Below are positions 50,701 to 59,232 of a stretch of 64,000 nucleotides of DNA, piece after piece. This DNA comes from RPQJ01 sp044226195 (lineage in GTDB: Bacteria > Pseudomonadota > Gammaproteobacteria > Steroidobacterales > Steroidobacteraceae): positions 4,287-68,286 of the forward strand of contig JBGAHO010000020.1 of NCBI GenBank assembly GCA_044226195.1, read 5' to 3'. The position numbers were made by a program, and so were the translations under genes. Numbering within the stretch: position 1 is the first letter of the stretch; each line of letters opens with the position of its first letter. Below the pieces are notes generated by a model, which was given only the letters and a program-made list of their open reading frames with translations, had not been told where the DNA came from and did not search any database.

Positions 50701-51855
50701 ATGCGAACCACCGTCCGGTGCCTGGCTTTCGTCGTCGCGGCGTTCGCCGTCGGAGGGGTGCCGGCTGAGCGAGGGGTGGCTGCGGCACCCGACCAGGTCA
50801 TGCACCCGATCATCATCGCGCACCGCGGCGCCTCCGGGTACCGCCCCGAGCACACGCTCGAGGGCTATCGCCTCGCCATCGCGATGGGCGCCGACTTCAT
50901 CGAGCCCGACCTCGTGTCGACGCGCGACGGGCACCTGGTCGCGCGCCACGAACCCAACATCACCGAGACCACCGACGTCGCGCGCCATCCGGAGTTCGCG
51001 GCGCGCCGCACCACGAAAGTCATCGACGGCGTCGAGCAGACCGGCTGGTTCACTACGGACTTCACGCTGGAGGAATTGCGCACGCTGCGCGCCGTGCAGT
51101 CGCGAGCCGACCGGTCCCATGCGTTCGATGGCCAGTTCGCCATTCCGACGCTGGAGGAGATCATCGACCTCGCCCGGCACGAATCGAAGGCGCGGGGCCG
51201 CGTGATCGGCATCTATCCGGAGACCAAGCACCCGACCTGGCACTGCGAGCAGGGGCTGGCGATCGAACCGAGGCTGCTCGAGGCGCTGGCGCGCGTCGGC
51301 TGGACGAAGCGCACCTCGCCGGTGTTCATCCAGTCGTTCGAGTCGGGCAACCTGCAGTGGCTGCGCGCGCACACCAAGGTTCGCCTGATGCAGCTGGTCG
51401 GGGGTGCGTCGCTGACCGCCGACGGCCGCGTCACGCCCGATCCGTCGTGGCAGGCGCAGGGCCGTTGCAAGCTCTTTGCCGCACAGGTGCCGCCGACGGA
51501 TTTCAGTACGGCGGCATCCTTCGCGCAGATCGCACGCTATGCCGACGTGATCGGTCCCTGGAAGCGGCACATCGTCGGCTCGCGCGAAACGCAGCCGAAC
51601 GACCCGAGTGAAGCGACGCGGCGTACGACCACGCCGACGCAGTTCGTCGCGCTGGCGCATGCCGCGGGACTCCTCGTGCATCCGTGGACGTTCCGCAACG
51701 AGGCGCAGTACCTCGCCGCCGACTACAGCGGTGATCCGGCGGCGGAGTACCGGCAGTTCATGGCGCTGGGCATCGACGGCCTGTTCACGGATTTCACGGA
51801 CACGGCGGTCGCTGCGCGGACCCGATTCCTCGCCGAGGATCGCCCGACGCGCTGA
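50701..51855 (+). CDS. glpQ: periplasmic glycerophosphodiester phosphodiesterase
   Basis: The 384-aa product has a signal peptide (about 1-28) and a complete GDPD TIM barrel: IIIAHRGASGYRPEHTLEGY with the catalytic histidine, ADFIEPDLVSTRDGHLVARHEP for calcium, YPETKHPTW, FIQSFE and LVHPWTFRNE. It should hydrolyse glycerophosphodiesters to glycerol-3-phosphate and an alcohol. The length and export fit GlpQ rather than the shorter cytoplasmic UgpQ. The gene is bracketed by inverted copies of the 17-nt repeat. No clear Shine-Dalgarno precedes the ATG. Confidence 0.9.
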   Translation: MRTTVRCLAFVVAAFAVGGVPAERGVAAAPDQVMHPIIIAHRGASGYRPEHTLEGYRLAIAMGADFIEPDLVSTRDGHLVARHEPNITETTDVARHPEFAARRTTKVIDGVEQTGWFTTDFTLEELRTLRAVQSRADRSHAFDGQFAIPTLEEIIDLARHESKARGRVIGIYPETKHPTWHCEQGLAIEPRLLEALARVGWTKRTSPVFIQSFESGNLQWLRAHTKVRLMQLVGGASLTADGRVTPDPSWQAQGRCKLFAAQVPPTDFSTAASFAQIARYADVIGPWKRHIVGSRETQPNDPSEATRRTTTPTQFVALAHAAGLLVHPWTFRNEAQYLAADYSGDPAAEYRQFMALGIDGLFTDFTDTAVAARTRFLAEDRPTR

Positions 51856-51898
51856 CCGGGGCGACGGTGGTCGCCCCGGCTCGGGTCGTGCATGCAGG

Positions 51899-51915
51899 AA
51901 AAGAGGAATGTCCCC
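51899..51915 (-). repeat. 17-nt repeat GGGGACATTCCTCTTTT, copy 3 (inverted)
   Basis: It lies two bases beyond the stop of the minus-strand gene at 51918 and reads in the sense of that gene, the same relation as the other two copies to their upstream genes. Confidence 0.7.
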
Positions 51916-51917
51916 GA

Positions 51918-53249
51918 TTACGGGATTGCCTGCTTGGCGGCGTCGATCGCGTCCTTCAGGCTGAAGCCCTTCTTCTTTTTCTTCTTCTTGTCGTCGCCCG
52001 ACGCGCCCTGGTCGCCGCTGCCGTCACTGCCCGTGGCCGCCTCGTCGGAGGCACCGCCGGTGTCTCCCATCTCGGGCATGCCGAGCATCGTGAATGCGAC
52101 CGACTTCACGCGCACCTTGAGCGCCCAGTCCGGTTCCCACGCGACTTTCGGATCGCTCGGGCGCGGCGGATACGCGAGGTTCAGCTCGGTGCCGTAGGCG
52201 ATCATGCGCAGCATGCCGCCGCTGCCTTCGGGGAAGATCCCCTTCGGGATCTCGCAGGTCGTGGTCGTCGGGGCGAGCAGCACTTTCTCCTTCAGCCACT
52301 GGTCGACCGACTTGTTGGTCTGGTAGTCGACGAGCCCGAAGCCCGAGTCCGGCAATTCGCTCGAGGTCCACAACGTCATCTCGGCGCCGCCGCCTTCGTC
52401 GCCCTTGCCACCCATCGCCGCGATGAAATACGCGCGGGCCGTCGGGAGGGCCTGCCACGACAGCTGCGTGACGCCGGCGTTGTCCGCCTGCTTCAGCACG
52501 ATCGGCGGCATGATGTCCTGCTGCGCCGGCAGGTTGAACTTGAAGCTGTCCGGCACGCCCTGGCCGGTGAACGCGTGCGCGCCGACGAGCGACGCGCCGG
52601 CCGGCACCATGCGCTTGTCGACGAGGTTCGGCCACACGGGGCGGCCGGGCGCAGAGTGCGTGCCACGCTGGGTGGCGCGACGGCCCTTGAAGATCTCGGC
52701 GAGCTGGCCAATGGTGCCGTTCGAGAAGTCCACTTCCTTGGGCTGCCCTGGACGGATCGCGGCCCCGCAGCCCCAGTACAGCTTGATCTTGCCCTTGGGC
52801 TGTTCCGCCGGCTCCTCGGGCACGTCCTCGCCGCCGGTCTCCTTCACGGGCTTGGCCTGCGGCAGCACCTTCAGCTGCAGGCTCGGCGCGAGTTTGCTGG
52901 CATCCGGCACGGCCTGCACGGCTTCACTGAGGCTCGGATTGCGGCTGGTGCGCAGGGTCACGTCGAGGAAGCTGCCGCTGCCGCCCCAGCGCGTGTGACC
53001 GAACTGGTTCTCCTGCGAGTGGCCGCCGAACAGCGCCGACAACGGAGTGTTGCCGCCGCCACCGCCTCCCATCATGCCGCCCATCATGGCCCCCATCCCG
53101 CCCGGGGACGCAAAGGTCGCGATGTCGATCCAGGCCTGCGCAACGGGCGGCTTGTCCGCCGGTCGCTGGGGCGCCGTTTCGGCGGCGGGCAGGTCCGCCG
53201 GGACGACGAGCGCGGAGGTGAGCAGACAGGTGGTGATTGCGCGCTTCAT
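51918..53249 (-). CDS. secreted protein of unknown function, Gly/Met-rich
   Basis: The 443-aa product is not recognised. It has a signal peptide (about 1-23), a striking loop GGMGAMMGGMMGGGGGG near residues 50-66, a central region with KIKLYWGCG and PGQPKEVDFSNGTIGQ, a segment with ADNAGVTQLSWQALPTARAYFIAAMG and LLAPTTTTCEIPKGIF that suggests beta-rich repeats, and a C-terminal acidic stretch followed by seven lysines and a short helix. Start at ATG 53249 has GGGAAAAGG in front; an ATG five residues earlier is possible. The neighbours give no functional clue. Confidence 0.75.
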   Translation of the reverse strand: MKRAITTCLLTSALVVPADLPAAETAPQRPADKPPVAQAWIDIATFASPGGMGAMMGGMMGGGGGGNTPLSALFGGHSQENQFGHTRWGGSGSFLDVTLRTSRNPSLSEAVQAVPDASKLAPSLQLKVLPQAKPVKETGGEDVPEEPAEQPKGKIKLYWGCGAAIRPGQPKEVDFSNGTIGQLAEIFKGRRATQRGTHSAPGRPVWPNLVDKRMVPAGASLVGAHAFTGQGVPDSFKFNLPAQQDIMPPIVLKQADNAGVTQLSWQALPTARAYFIAAMGGKGDEGGGAEMTLWTSSELPDSGFGLVDYQTNKSVDQWLKEKVLLAPTTTTCEIPKGIFPEGSGGMLRMIAYGTELNLAYPPRPSDPKVAWEPDWALKVRVKSVAFTMLGMPEMGDTGGASDEAATGSDGSGDQGASGDDKKKKKKKGFSLKDAIDAAKQAIP

Positions 53250-53334
53250 GGCCTTTTCCCTCGGCATTCGGCCGTTTTCGGCAAGTCTGGCACAGGGGCG
53301 GGGCGGTGCAAGTGCCATAGGTCACCGCGGCGCC

Positions 53335-53363
53335 TTGACTCGCCGCACCCCGGGGCCGAAAAT
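53335..53363 (+). promoter_or_regulatory. sigma-70-like promoter of tRNA-Met
   Basis: TTGACT (5 of 6) at 53335-53340 and GAAAAT (4 of 6) at 53358-53363 are spaced by 17 bases, with a GC-rich discriminator before the tRNA start at 53406, as is common for stable RNA genes. Confidence 0.55.
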
Positions 53364-53405
53364 TCGCGGCCCCGTACGGGCCCCCCGGCCCGGACCCTGC
53401 CTCGT

Positions 53406-53482
<77 letters not shown>

Positions 53483-53511
53483 TCTCCCCGACGTCGCTTG
53501 GCAAGACCCCG

Positions 53512-53548
53512 AAAACGAAACGGCCGGCGACTTGCGTCACCGGCCGTT
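53512..53548 (-). terminator. rho-independent terminator of the PEP-CTERM gene
   Basis: On the minus strand AACGGCCGG pairs with CCGGCCGTT (9 bp, 12-base loop) and is followed by TTTCGTTTTC. It lies 40 bases after the stop codon. A second stem, CCCGGAC/GTCCGGG with a 3-base loop (53555-53571), lies between the two. Confidence 0.7.
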
Positions 53549-53588
53549 CCGCATCCCGGACTCGGTCCGGGCGTATGCCGGATGCGTC

Positions 53589-54233
53589 TCAGGCCTTGCG
53601 GCGCCGCGACAGGCCGACACCCGCCAGGCCGAGGCCCAGCAGCGCGAGCGTGCCCGGCTCCGGGACCCGGTTCGGATTGGTCGAACCGAAGGTGATGTTG
53701 TCGAAGCCCACCTGGTTCACCGTGCCGCCGAAGTCGATCGAGCGCGCGAGGCCCGAGAACGACAGCGAGCCGATGGCCCAGTTGCTGAACGGGTTCAGGG
53801 GATCCGGACCCGCGCCCAGCGCATTGAGGTTGATCGAACCGATGAGGTTGCCCGTGGCGTTGAGACCGTCGTAGACGTTCACGACCGCCGGGTAGCTCAC
53901 CGTCGAGTAGTAGAACGAGAAGCCCGTGTCGAAGCCCGGCGAGTAGTTGAGCACCGCCGATCCCGTCAGGAAGAACATGATCGTGTTCGGCGACGGCTCA
54001 TTGCTGAAGTTCGCCGACGGATCCTGCTCGACCAGCGAGAGGGCGTTGGAGCCGAACTGGATGCCGTAGTTGGTGCCCGAGTTGCCCTGGCTGTCCGTCC
54101 CGCCGTTGTAGAAGCTGTTGATCGACGCCTGGCTGCCCAGACCCTCGAAGTCGAGGAGGATCGTGGCGGAGGCCGTCGAAGCCACACCCAGCGTCGCGGC
54201 GAGTGCGGCCCCGCAAATGACCCATTTCTTCAT
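53589..54233 (-). CDS. PEP-CTERM sorting domain protein
   Basis: The 214-aa protein has a signal peptide (about 1-23, ending ASA), a beta-rich body, and a classic PEP-CTERM tail: VPEP at 190-193, a hydrophobic span, and the closing RRRKA. Such proteins are cleaved and sorted by exosortase and often end in the extracellular matrix, so an exosortase (xrtA type) with EPS genes is expected elsewhere. No enzymatic motif is visible. The ATG at 54233 has GGGAGCGGG upstream. A sigma-54 promoter lies 62 bases before the ATG. Confidence 0.88.
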   Translation of the reverse strand: MKKWVICGAALAATLGVASTASATILLDFEGLGSQASINSFYNGGTDSQGNSGTNYGIQFGSNALSLVEQDPSANFSNEPSPNTIMFFLTGSAVLNYSPGFDTGFSFYYSTVSYPAVVNVYDGLNATGNLIGSINLNALGAGPDPLNPFSNWAIGSLSFSGLARSIDFGGTVNQVGFDNITFGSTNPNRVPEPGTLALLGLGLAGVGLSRRRKA

Positions 54234-54263
54234 ATTTTCCCGCTCCCTTTGACGATTTCCCAT

Positions 54264-54281
54264 GCACCGTTGCATCGGTGC
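54264..54281 (-). other. hairpin at the 5' end of the PEP-CTERM mRNA leader
   Basis: GCACCG and CGGTGC form a 6-bp stem with a 6-base loop. From the sigma-54 motif the transcript would begin near 54284, so this hairpin would sit at its very 5' end and could protect it from decay. Confidence 0.45.
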
Positions 54282-54294
54282 TCGCCAAGGACGT

Positions 54295-54310
54295 AGCAAG
54301 TCGTGTGCCA
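54295..54310 (-). promoter_or_regulatory. sigma-54 promoter of the PEP-CTERM gene
   Basis: On the minus strand TGGCACACGACTTGCT fits the -24/-12 consensus TGGCAC-N5-TTGC(A/T), with the GG and GC exactly 10 bases apart. The predicted start is near 54284, leaving a 50-base leader. Farther upstream TTGAA-AGAA-TTCAA (54334-54347) is an inverted repeat that could be an activator site. Confidence 0.75.
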
Positions 54311-54475
54311 GACCCGTCCGGCAAACTTCCAAATTGAAAGAATTCAAGCGACTAGCGTCCCTGCGGGAAGCCCGCGCCGGATGCCAGCCGTCCATTTCGC
54401 GGCCCGCTGTAAATTCCGCCGACGCTGAAATCGCGGTTTCTGCTGCACCGCGCCAAGGGAAATCAGCGGGTTGGC

Positions 54476-55093
54476 TCAGGAGCGGCGCGGGCGCCGCATC
54501 GTCACGGTGATCAACAGTCCGACGATCGCGCCGGCGCTCGCGAGCGCCATGTCCTTCTGCGCGTCCCAGCCGTCGCCCTGCGTGCCGAGATACGCGGCGC
54601 CCAGGTCGCCTCCGAACACGGCGGCCGCGAGCCATTCGACGAGTTCATAGATGACCGAGTGCCCCATGAGGAACAGCACGGGCATCAGCCAGCGCCACAC
54701 GCGCTCGGGCCGCGCGCGGGCGGCGAACAATTCCCAGGTCGCCGGGAACATCAGCAGCCCGTAGCTGAAGTGCACGAAGCGATCGTATTGATTGCGTCCC
54801 GCCGGCGCACTGAGCGTCAGGCCGGCGCTCTCGAGCCAGGCGCGCCACGGAACCTCGCTGTAGGTGTAGTGCGCGCCCACCTCGTGCAGCGCGAAGAACA
54901 GGAACAGGCACGTGTAGGCGAAGTTCGAGAAGCGCAGGCTGCGATACGTCGCGACGAAGAGCGGCACGGCGATGAACACCAGCACGTTCTCGAGCAGCCA
55001 GTCCTGCCGATACCAGGGATGGATCGCGAGCAGCGCCCAGAGGACGGCGAACACGGACAGCAGGGTGGCGGGATAGCGATCCGAGGAAGTCAC
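54476..55093 (-). CDS. DUF2238 (YjdF-like) membrane protein
   Basis: The 205-aa product has about six hydrophobic segments and the DUF2238 pattern: FFALHEVGAHYTYSEVPW, NQYDRFVHFSYGLLMFP, YELVEWLAA and GDGWDAQKDM near the C-terminus. Conserved His, Asp and Glu residues lie near the membrane faces, but no activity is established for the family. The start codon is GTG at 55093; the divergent universal stress gene begins 130 bases away. Confidence 0.8.
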   Translation of the reverse strand: MTSSDRYPATLLSVFAVLWALLAIHPWYRQDWLLENVLVFIAVPLFVATYRSLRFSNFAYTCLFLFFALHEVGAHYTYSEVPWRAWLESAGLTLSAPAGRNQYDRFVHFSYGLLMFPATWELFAARARPERVWRWLMPVLFLMGHSVIYELVEWLAAAVFGGDLGAAYLGTQGDGWDAQKDMALASAGAIVGLLITVTMRRPRRS

Positions 55094-55223
55094 GCAGCGC
55101 CTTCCTTTGCTCGCGCGGTGCTTAGGTACAACCCGTCACGCTGCGCCGGGTTTCCTGAGACGCCGCACGGCTATGCTTTTTCGAGGCCATTCTACGCCCG
55201 GCGCTGCGGCCGGGGAGGCGACG

Positions 55224-56144
55224 ATGGAGACCTTGCGCAGCATCCTCGTCCTGATGGAACCCGCGGTCGAGCAGCAGGCCGCCTTCGAAGCGGCGCTGCC
55301 GCTGGCGCAGGCACTGGGCGCGCGCCTGCACCTGCTGATGACCGATTACCGCGACCTGCACGTCTCGTTCTACGAGCCTCCCGCGCCGGGCCTGCTGCAG
55401 TATCGCGAGTCGGTGCTGGCGACCCACCGCGTCATGCTCGAGCGTTGCGTCGAGCGCGCGGGTGCCGCCGGCGTCCCGGCCGATTTCGAGTGCCTGTGGG
55501 GCACGCCGTTCCACGAGATCGCGGTGGAGCACGTGCACAAGCTGCGACCCGACCTCGTCGTGAAGCAGAGCGTGCACCACGGGCGCATCGAGCGGACGCT
55601 CTTCACCGGATCCGACTGGCACCTGATCCGCGACTGCCCGGCACCGCTGCTGCTGGTGAAGGATCCGACGCGACTCGCGGCGCCGCGCATCCTGGTGTGC
55701 GTCGATCCGCAGCACCTGCACGACAAGCCGGCCGCGCTCGATCACCAGTTGCTCGGCAGCGCCGCGCTGCTGCACGAGCGGCTCGGTGGCGAAGTGCACG
55801 CGCTGCACGTGTTCGCGCTGCCGCATCCGGTCGCGGTGATCGGCGACGCCTACGTGGCGGCCACCGGCATGGTGCCGGACGAAGCGACGCTCGACGTGGC
55901 GAATCGGAGCCTGCACGACCTGCTCGCGGCGCATCCCTCGTTCCGCGAGCACGCGCACCTGCGCGTCGGCATCCCCGCGCAGGACATCGTCAGCGAAGCG
56001 CTGTCGCTCGACGCGGACCTCCTGGTGATGGGCGCCGTGTCGCGTCGACGCCTGGAGCGCTGGTTCATCGGCAACACGGCGGAAGCCGTGCTCGACCGGG
56101 TGCCGTGCAACGTGTGGGTGGAGAAGCCGCGCGCCGCGGGCTGA
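55224..56144 (+). CDS. tandem universal stress protein (UspE-like)
   Basis: Two Usp domains in one chain of 306 aa: residues about 1-150 and 155-300, the second ending with LLVMGAVSRRRLERWFIGNTAEAVLDRVPCNVWV, the usual Usp nucleotide-loop ending. The layout resembles UspE. The ATG at 55224 has GGGGAGG upstream. TATGCT at 55172-55177 may be a -10. The gene ends four bases from the convergent kinase gene. Usp proteins of this kind are often induced in low oxygen or stationary phase. Confidence 0.88.
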   Translation: METLRSILVLMEPAVEQQAAFEAALPLAQALGARLHLLMTDYRDLHVSFYEPPAPGLLQYRESVLATHRVMLERCVERAGAAGVPADFECLWGTPFHEIAVEHVHKLRPDLVVKQSVHHGRIERTLFTGSDWHLIRDCPAPLLLVKDPTRLAAPRILVCVDPQHLHDKPAALDHQLLGSAALLHERLGGEVHALHVFALPHPVAVIGDAYVAATGMVPDEATLDVANRSLHDLLAAHPSFREHAHLRVGIPAQDIVSEALSLDADLLVMGAVSRRRLERWFIGNTAEAVLDRVPCNVWVEKPRAAG

Positions 56145-56148
56145 GCAT

Positions 56149-57724
56149 TCAGGTGTGCGGCGCAATGGCGCGCAGGCACTCGAGGGCCTCGACGTCTGGG
56201 TTCGCCTTTGTCGTGTCGATGTCGATGACGACGTCGCGCTCGCCGTCCTCGAACGGTTCCCAATAGCCCGCCTGCCGATCGAGCAGGGCCACGTCCGCTT
56301 CCGATGCGTCGCGACCTTCGTCGCGCGCGCGCGACGCGCTCGCGCCGGGTCGCCAGCGGCGCCGTGCTGTGCAGGATGTGTGCCGGGCAGCCTCGCTGCC
56401 GCGCGACCGCCCGCAGTTCGGCGCGCTCGTTCCGTCGCAGGCTGGCCGCGTCGACGATGACGTTCTCGCCCGCATCGAGACACCTCGCCGCGCACTCGAC
56501 CAGCCGCGCGTAGGTGCGGGCATTGAACTCGCGGGTGTACAGGCCGCCGTCGGGCGGCGAGCGTGAATCGGCGAGCGCGTCGAGTCCGGCGAGGCGCTTG
56601 CGTTCCACGTCCGAGCGCAGGTGCAGCGCCTCGAGCGCCGGCGCCACGCGTCGTGCCAGCCACGTCTTGCCGGAGCCCGACAGTCCGCAGGAGAGGACCA
56701 GGCGCGGTGTCGATGGCTGCATGCGTCGTTCGGCCCACAGGAGGTACCGGAGCAAGGGCGGGTCCGTCTCCGGGCGCTCGCCACGCTGTCGCGCGCGCAG
56801 GGCGGCCACTTTGGCGCGAACCAGGGACCGATACGTCTCGTACCACGGCAGGAGTGGCAGCGCATCGAAGTCGCCGAGCGCGTTGACCCACGCGTCGAGC
56901 GCCGCATGGCGCAGGTCGCGTCGACCGCGCGCGGCGAGATCCATCGTGAGGAAGGCGATATCGGCCGCGACGTCGATGTTGCGCAGGGCGGGATCGAACT
57001 CGATGCCGTCGAACGCCGTCAATCGATCGCGCCAGCGCACGACGTTGGCGCAGTGCAAGTCGCCGTGGCATTCGCGGATCCAGCCGGCATCGACACGCTG
57101 CTGCCACTGCAGCTGCAATCGCGGGGTGGTCGCATCGGTCCAGTCCCGCAGGGTTCGCAGCAGCCGCGGCACCGGCTCGGTCAGGGCCAGCGCGGCGAGT
57201 TCCGCGAAGTTGTCGAGCAGTACCTGGCGCACACGCGACGGCGAACCGAAACCGGTGCCGGGATCGACGCGCGCGGCGCGGGCATGCACGGCGGCGATCT
57301 GTGCGCCGAGGGCCGCAAGTTCCTCGCATCGCGCCTCGCCGCGCTCGACCAGCGCATCGAGTTCCTGGCGCGGGTCGAACTGCACCATGCGCACGGCGTG
57401 ATCGACGACCTCGCCGTGATTCGATCCCATCCGGAGGCGATCGCCATCGCGCACGATCGGCACGACGTCGAGGTACAGGTCCGGTGCGAAGCGGCGATTG
57501 AGGCGCAGTTCCTCGGCGCAGCAGTGCGCGCGACGCTCGGCCGTCGAATAGTCCAGGAAGCTGAGCCGCAAGGGCTTCTTGACCTTGTAGGCGCAGGGGC
57601 CCGTCAGCGCGACCCAGGAAACGTGCGTTTCGACGAGGCGCACCGGCGCGTCGACGGGATGGGGATAGGTGGCGGGATCGAGCAGCGCCGCGGGCAGCGC
57701 GACGGCCGCTCCGGTCGCAATCAT
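56149..57724 (-). pseudogene. bifunctional phosphotransferase/P-loop kinase, frameshifted
   Basis: Residues 1-330 form an aminoglycoside-phosphotransferase-like domain (IRECHGDLHCANVV, AFDGIEFDPALRNIDVAADIAFL). Residues from 340 form a P-loop kinase related to zeta-type AAA enzymes (SCGLSGSGKTWL, Lys353). At 56322-56333 the reading frame breaks in a (CG)6 tract: before it the protein reads RRERVARAR, and the expected continuation DEGRDASEADVALLDRQ is found in the next frame and ends at 56149. One extra CG unit would restore a 525-aa protein. In the present frame translation would continue antisense through the Usp gene to 55850, which is not protein-like. Slippage, phase variation or a sequencing error can explain it. 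Confidence 0.75.
56322..56333. repeat. (CG)6 tract at the kinase frameshift
   Basis: Six CG dinucleotides interrupt the kinase frame. Seven or four units would keep the downstream frame open, so the tract is a candidate slippage site. Confidence 0.7.
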
Positions 57725-57879
57725 GACGCATTCCCCGGTTTCGGTGCTCGACGGCGGCTCCTGCCAGTGTACGCTGGCCCTCGACGCCCCGGGCCCCTGC
57801 GATCAATACTTATGGCTCGCAAGGGATGCCGTTCGACAATGAAGTCGTCCAGACCGTGGACACAAAGGAAATCCTCACC

Positions 57880-58233
57880 GTGACCATTCCCGTCAACATC
57901 ACCTTCCGCCACATGGAAAGCTCCGCGGCCGTCGAGACGCGGGTCCATGAACTGGTGGGCCACCTCGGTGTCTTCAGCGATCGCATCCAGTCCTGCCGCG
58001 TGGTGATCGACTCGCCGCACCGGCATCATCACCAGGGAAAGGTGTTCGCGGTCAAGGTACTGCTCGAACTGCCGGGGGACGACGTGGTCGTCGACATGGA
58101 AAGGCCGCAGCGCGACAACCACGAGGACGTCTACGTCGTGCTGCGCGACGCCTTCGACGCCGCCAAGCGGCAGTTGCAGCAGCGCATGTCCAGCCTGCGG
58201 GGTGACGGCAAGCGACGCGAGACCCTGAGTTGA
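57880..58233 (+). CDS. HPF/RaiA-family ribosome hibernation factor
   Basis: With GTG at 57880 the product is 117 aa and starts as family members do (VTIPVNITFRHMESSAAVETRVHELVGHL). The core FAVKVLLELPGDDVVVDMERP and the DVYVVLRDAFDAAKRQLQ helix match the short HPF/RaiA type that binds 30S subunits and stabilises idle ribosomes. AAAGGAAA lies about 10 bases upstream. An ATG at 57826 would add 18 residues without family character and lacks a good ribosome site. The stop overlaps the TTG start of the PRPP synthetase paralogue. Confidence 0.85.
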   Translation: MTIPVNITFRHMESSAAVETRVHELVGHLGVFSDRIQSCRVVIDSPHRHHHQGKVFAVKVLLELPGDDVVVDMERPQRDNHEDVYVVLRDAFDAAKRQLQQRMSSLRGDGKRRETLS

Positions 58234-59228
58234 CGTCGGCGCCGCTGCTGTTCGCGCCGGCCGCGAGCCGGCCCTTCGGCGAGCGCGTCGCGGCGGCGCT
58301 CGGTTGCGAACTCGCGCCGATGGAAGAGCGCGAGTTCGAAGGCGGCGAGCACAAGACCCGGCCGCTCGTCAGCGTCCGCGGGCGCGACGTGTTCGTGCTG
58401 CAGTCCCTGAGCGGCGATGCCGCCGGCAGCGCCAATGACCGCCTGTGCCGGCTGCTCTTCTTCATCGCGGGCCTCAAGGACAGCGGCGCGTCCCGCGTCA
58501 CCGCCTGCCTGCCGTTCCTCTGTTACGCGCGCAAGGACCGCCGCACCAAGGAGCGCGATCCCGTCACGCTGCGGTACGTCGCGCAGTTGCTGGAGGCGAT
58601 GGGCACCGACCACGTGATGGTGCTCGACGCGCACAATCTCGCGGCCTTCGAGAACGCGTTCCGCTGCCCGGTCGATCATCTCGATGCCGCGCCGCTGCAG
58701 GCCCGGCAGCTCGCGAAAGATCTCGCGCCGGGGCCGGTGACCGTCGTCTCGCCCGATTTCGGCGGCGCCAAGCGCGCGCAGCGGTTGCAGGACCTGCTGG
58801 CCGTCTACTCCGGGCGCGACGTCGGCTTCGCCTTGCACGAAAAGCGGCGCAGCAGTGGCGTCGTCAGTGGCGACCTGCTGATCGGCCCGGTGCAGGGCGC
58901 CCACGTGATCGTGGTCGACGACCTGATCAGCGCCGGGTCCACGATCCTGCGCGCGGTGCAGGCCTGTCGTGCGGCCGGTGCAGTGCGTGTCGATGCATGC
59001 GCGACGCACGGTGTCTTCGAGCCCGAGGCGCGCCGCCTGCTCGGCCCCGACGGTCCGGATCGCCTGTGGATCACCGACTCGATCCTGCCCACGCGGATCA
59101 CGCCGGCGGCCGGTGAGCGTGCACCCGTCGTGCTGGCCGCGTCGGGGCTGTTCGGTGAAGCGATCCGGCGCATCTTCGCCGGCGAATCCGTGGTGGCGCT
59201 GCGCGAACTCGGCGTGAAGCCCGGCTGA
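58230..59228 (+). CDS. divergent PRPP synthetase paralogue
   Basis: The 332-aa protein is a second ribose-phosphate diphosphokinase. It keeps the PRPP-binding VVDDLISAGST and the YARKDRRTKERDP flexible loop, but the usual DLHADQIQGFF is replaced by DAHNLAAFENAF, so regulation or kinetics may differ from the Prs at 47154. The start is TTG overlapping the HPF stop (TTGA). Placement among stress genes suggests a condition-specific PRPP supply, for example for the phosphoribosyltransferase at 60313. Confidence 0.88.
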   Translation: MTSAPLLFAPAASRPFGERVAAALGCELAPMEEREFEGGEHKTRPLVSVRGRDVFVLQSLSGDAAGSANDRLCRLLFFIAGLKDSGASRVTACLPFLCYARKDRRTKERDPVTLRYVAQLLEAMGTDHVMVLDAHNLAAFENAFRCPVDHLDAAPLQARQLAKDLAPGPVTVVSPDFGGAKRAQRLQDLLAVYSGRDVGFALHEKRRSSGVVSGDLLIGPVQGAHVIVVDDLISAGSTILRAVQACRAAGAVRVDACATHGVFEPEARRLLGPDGPDRLWITDSILPTRITPAAGERAPVVLAASGLFGEAIRRIFAGESVVALRELGVKPG

Positions 59229-59232
59229 CGCG

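Noticed and set aside
53308..53317. Sigma-54-like TGGCAC...TTGC on the minus strand before the unknown secreted protein gene
   Set aside because: The two boxes abut without the required spacing (GG and GC must be 10 bases apart).
55850..56321. C-terminal extension of the kinase through the Usp gene
   Set aside because: After the (CG)6 tract this frame has shuffled Arg/Ser-rich residues, while the next frame has a sensible kinase ending with stop at 56149.
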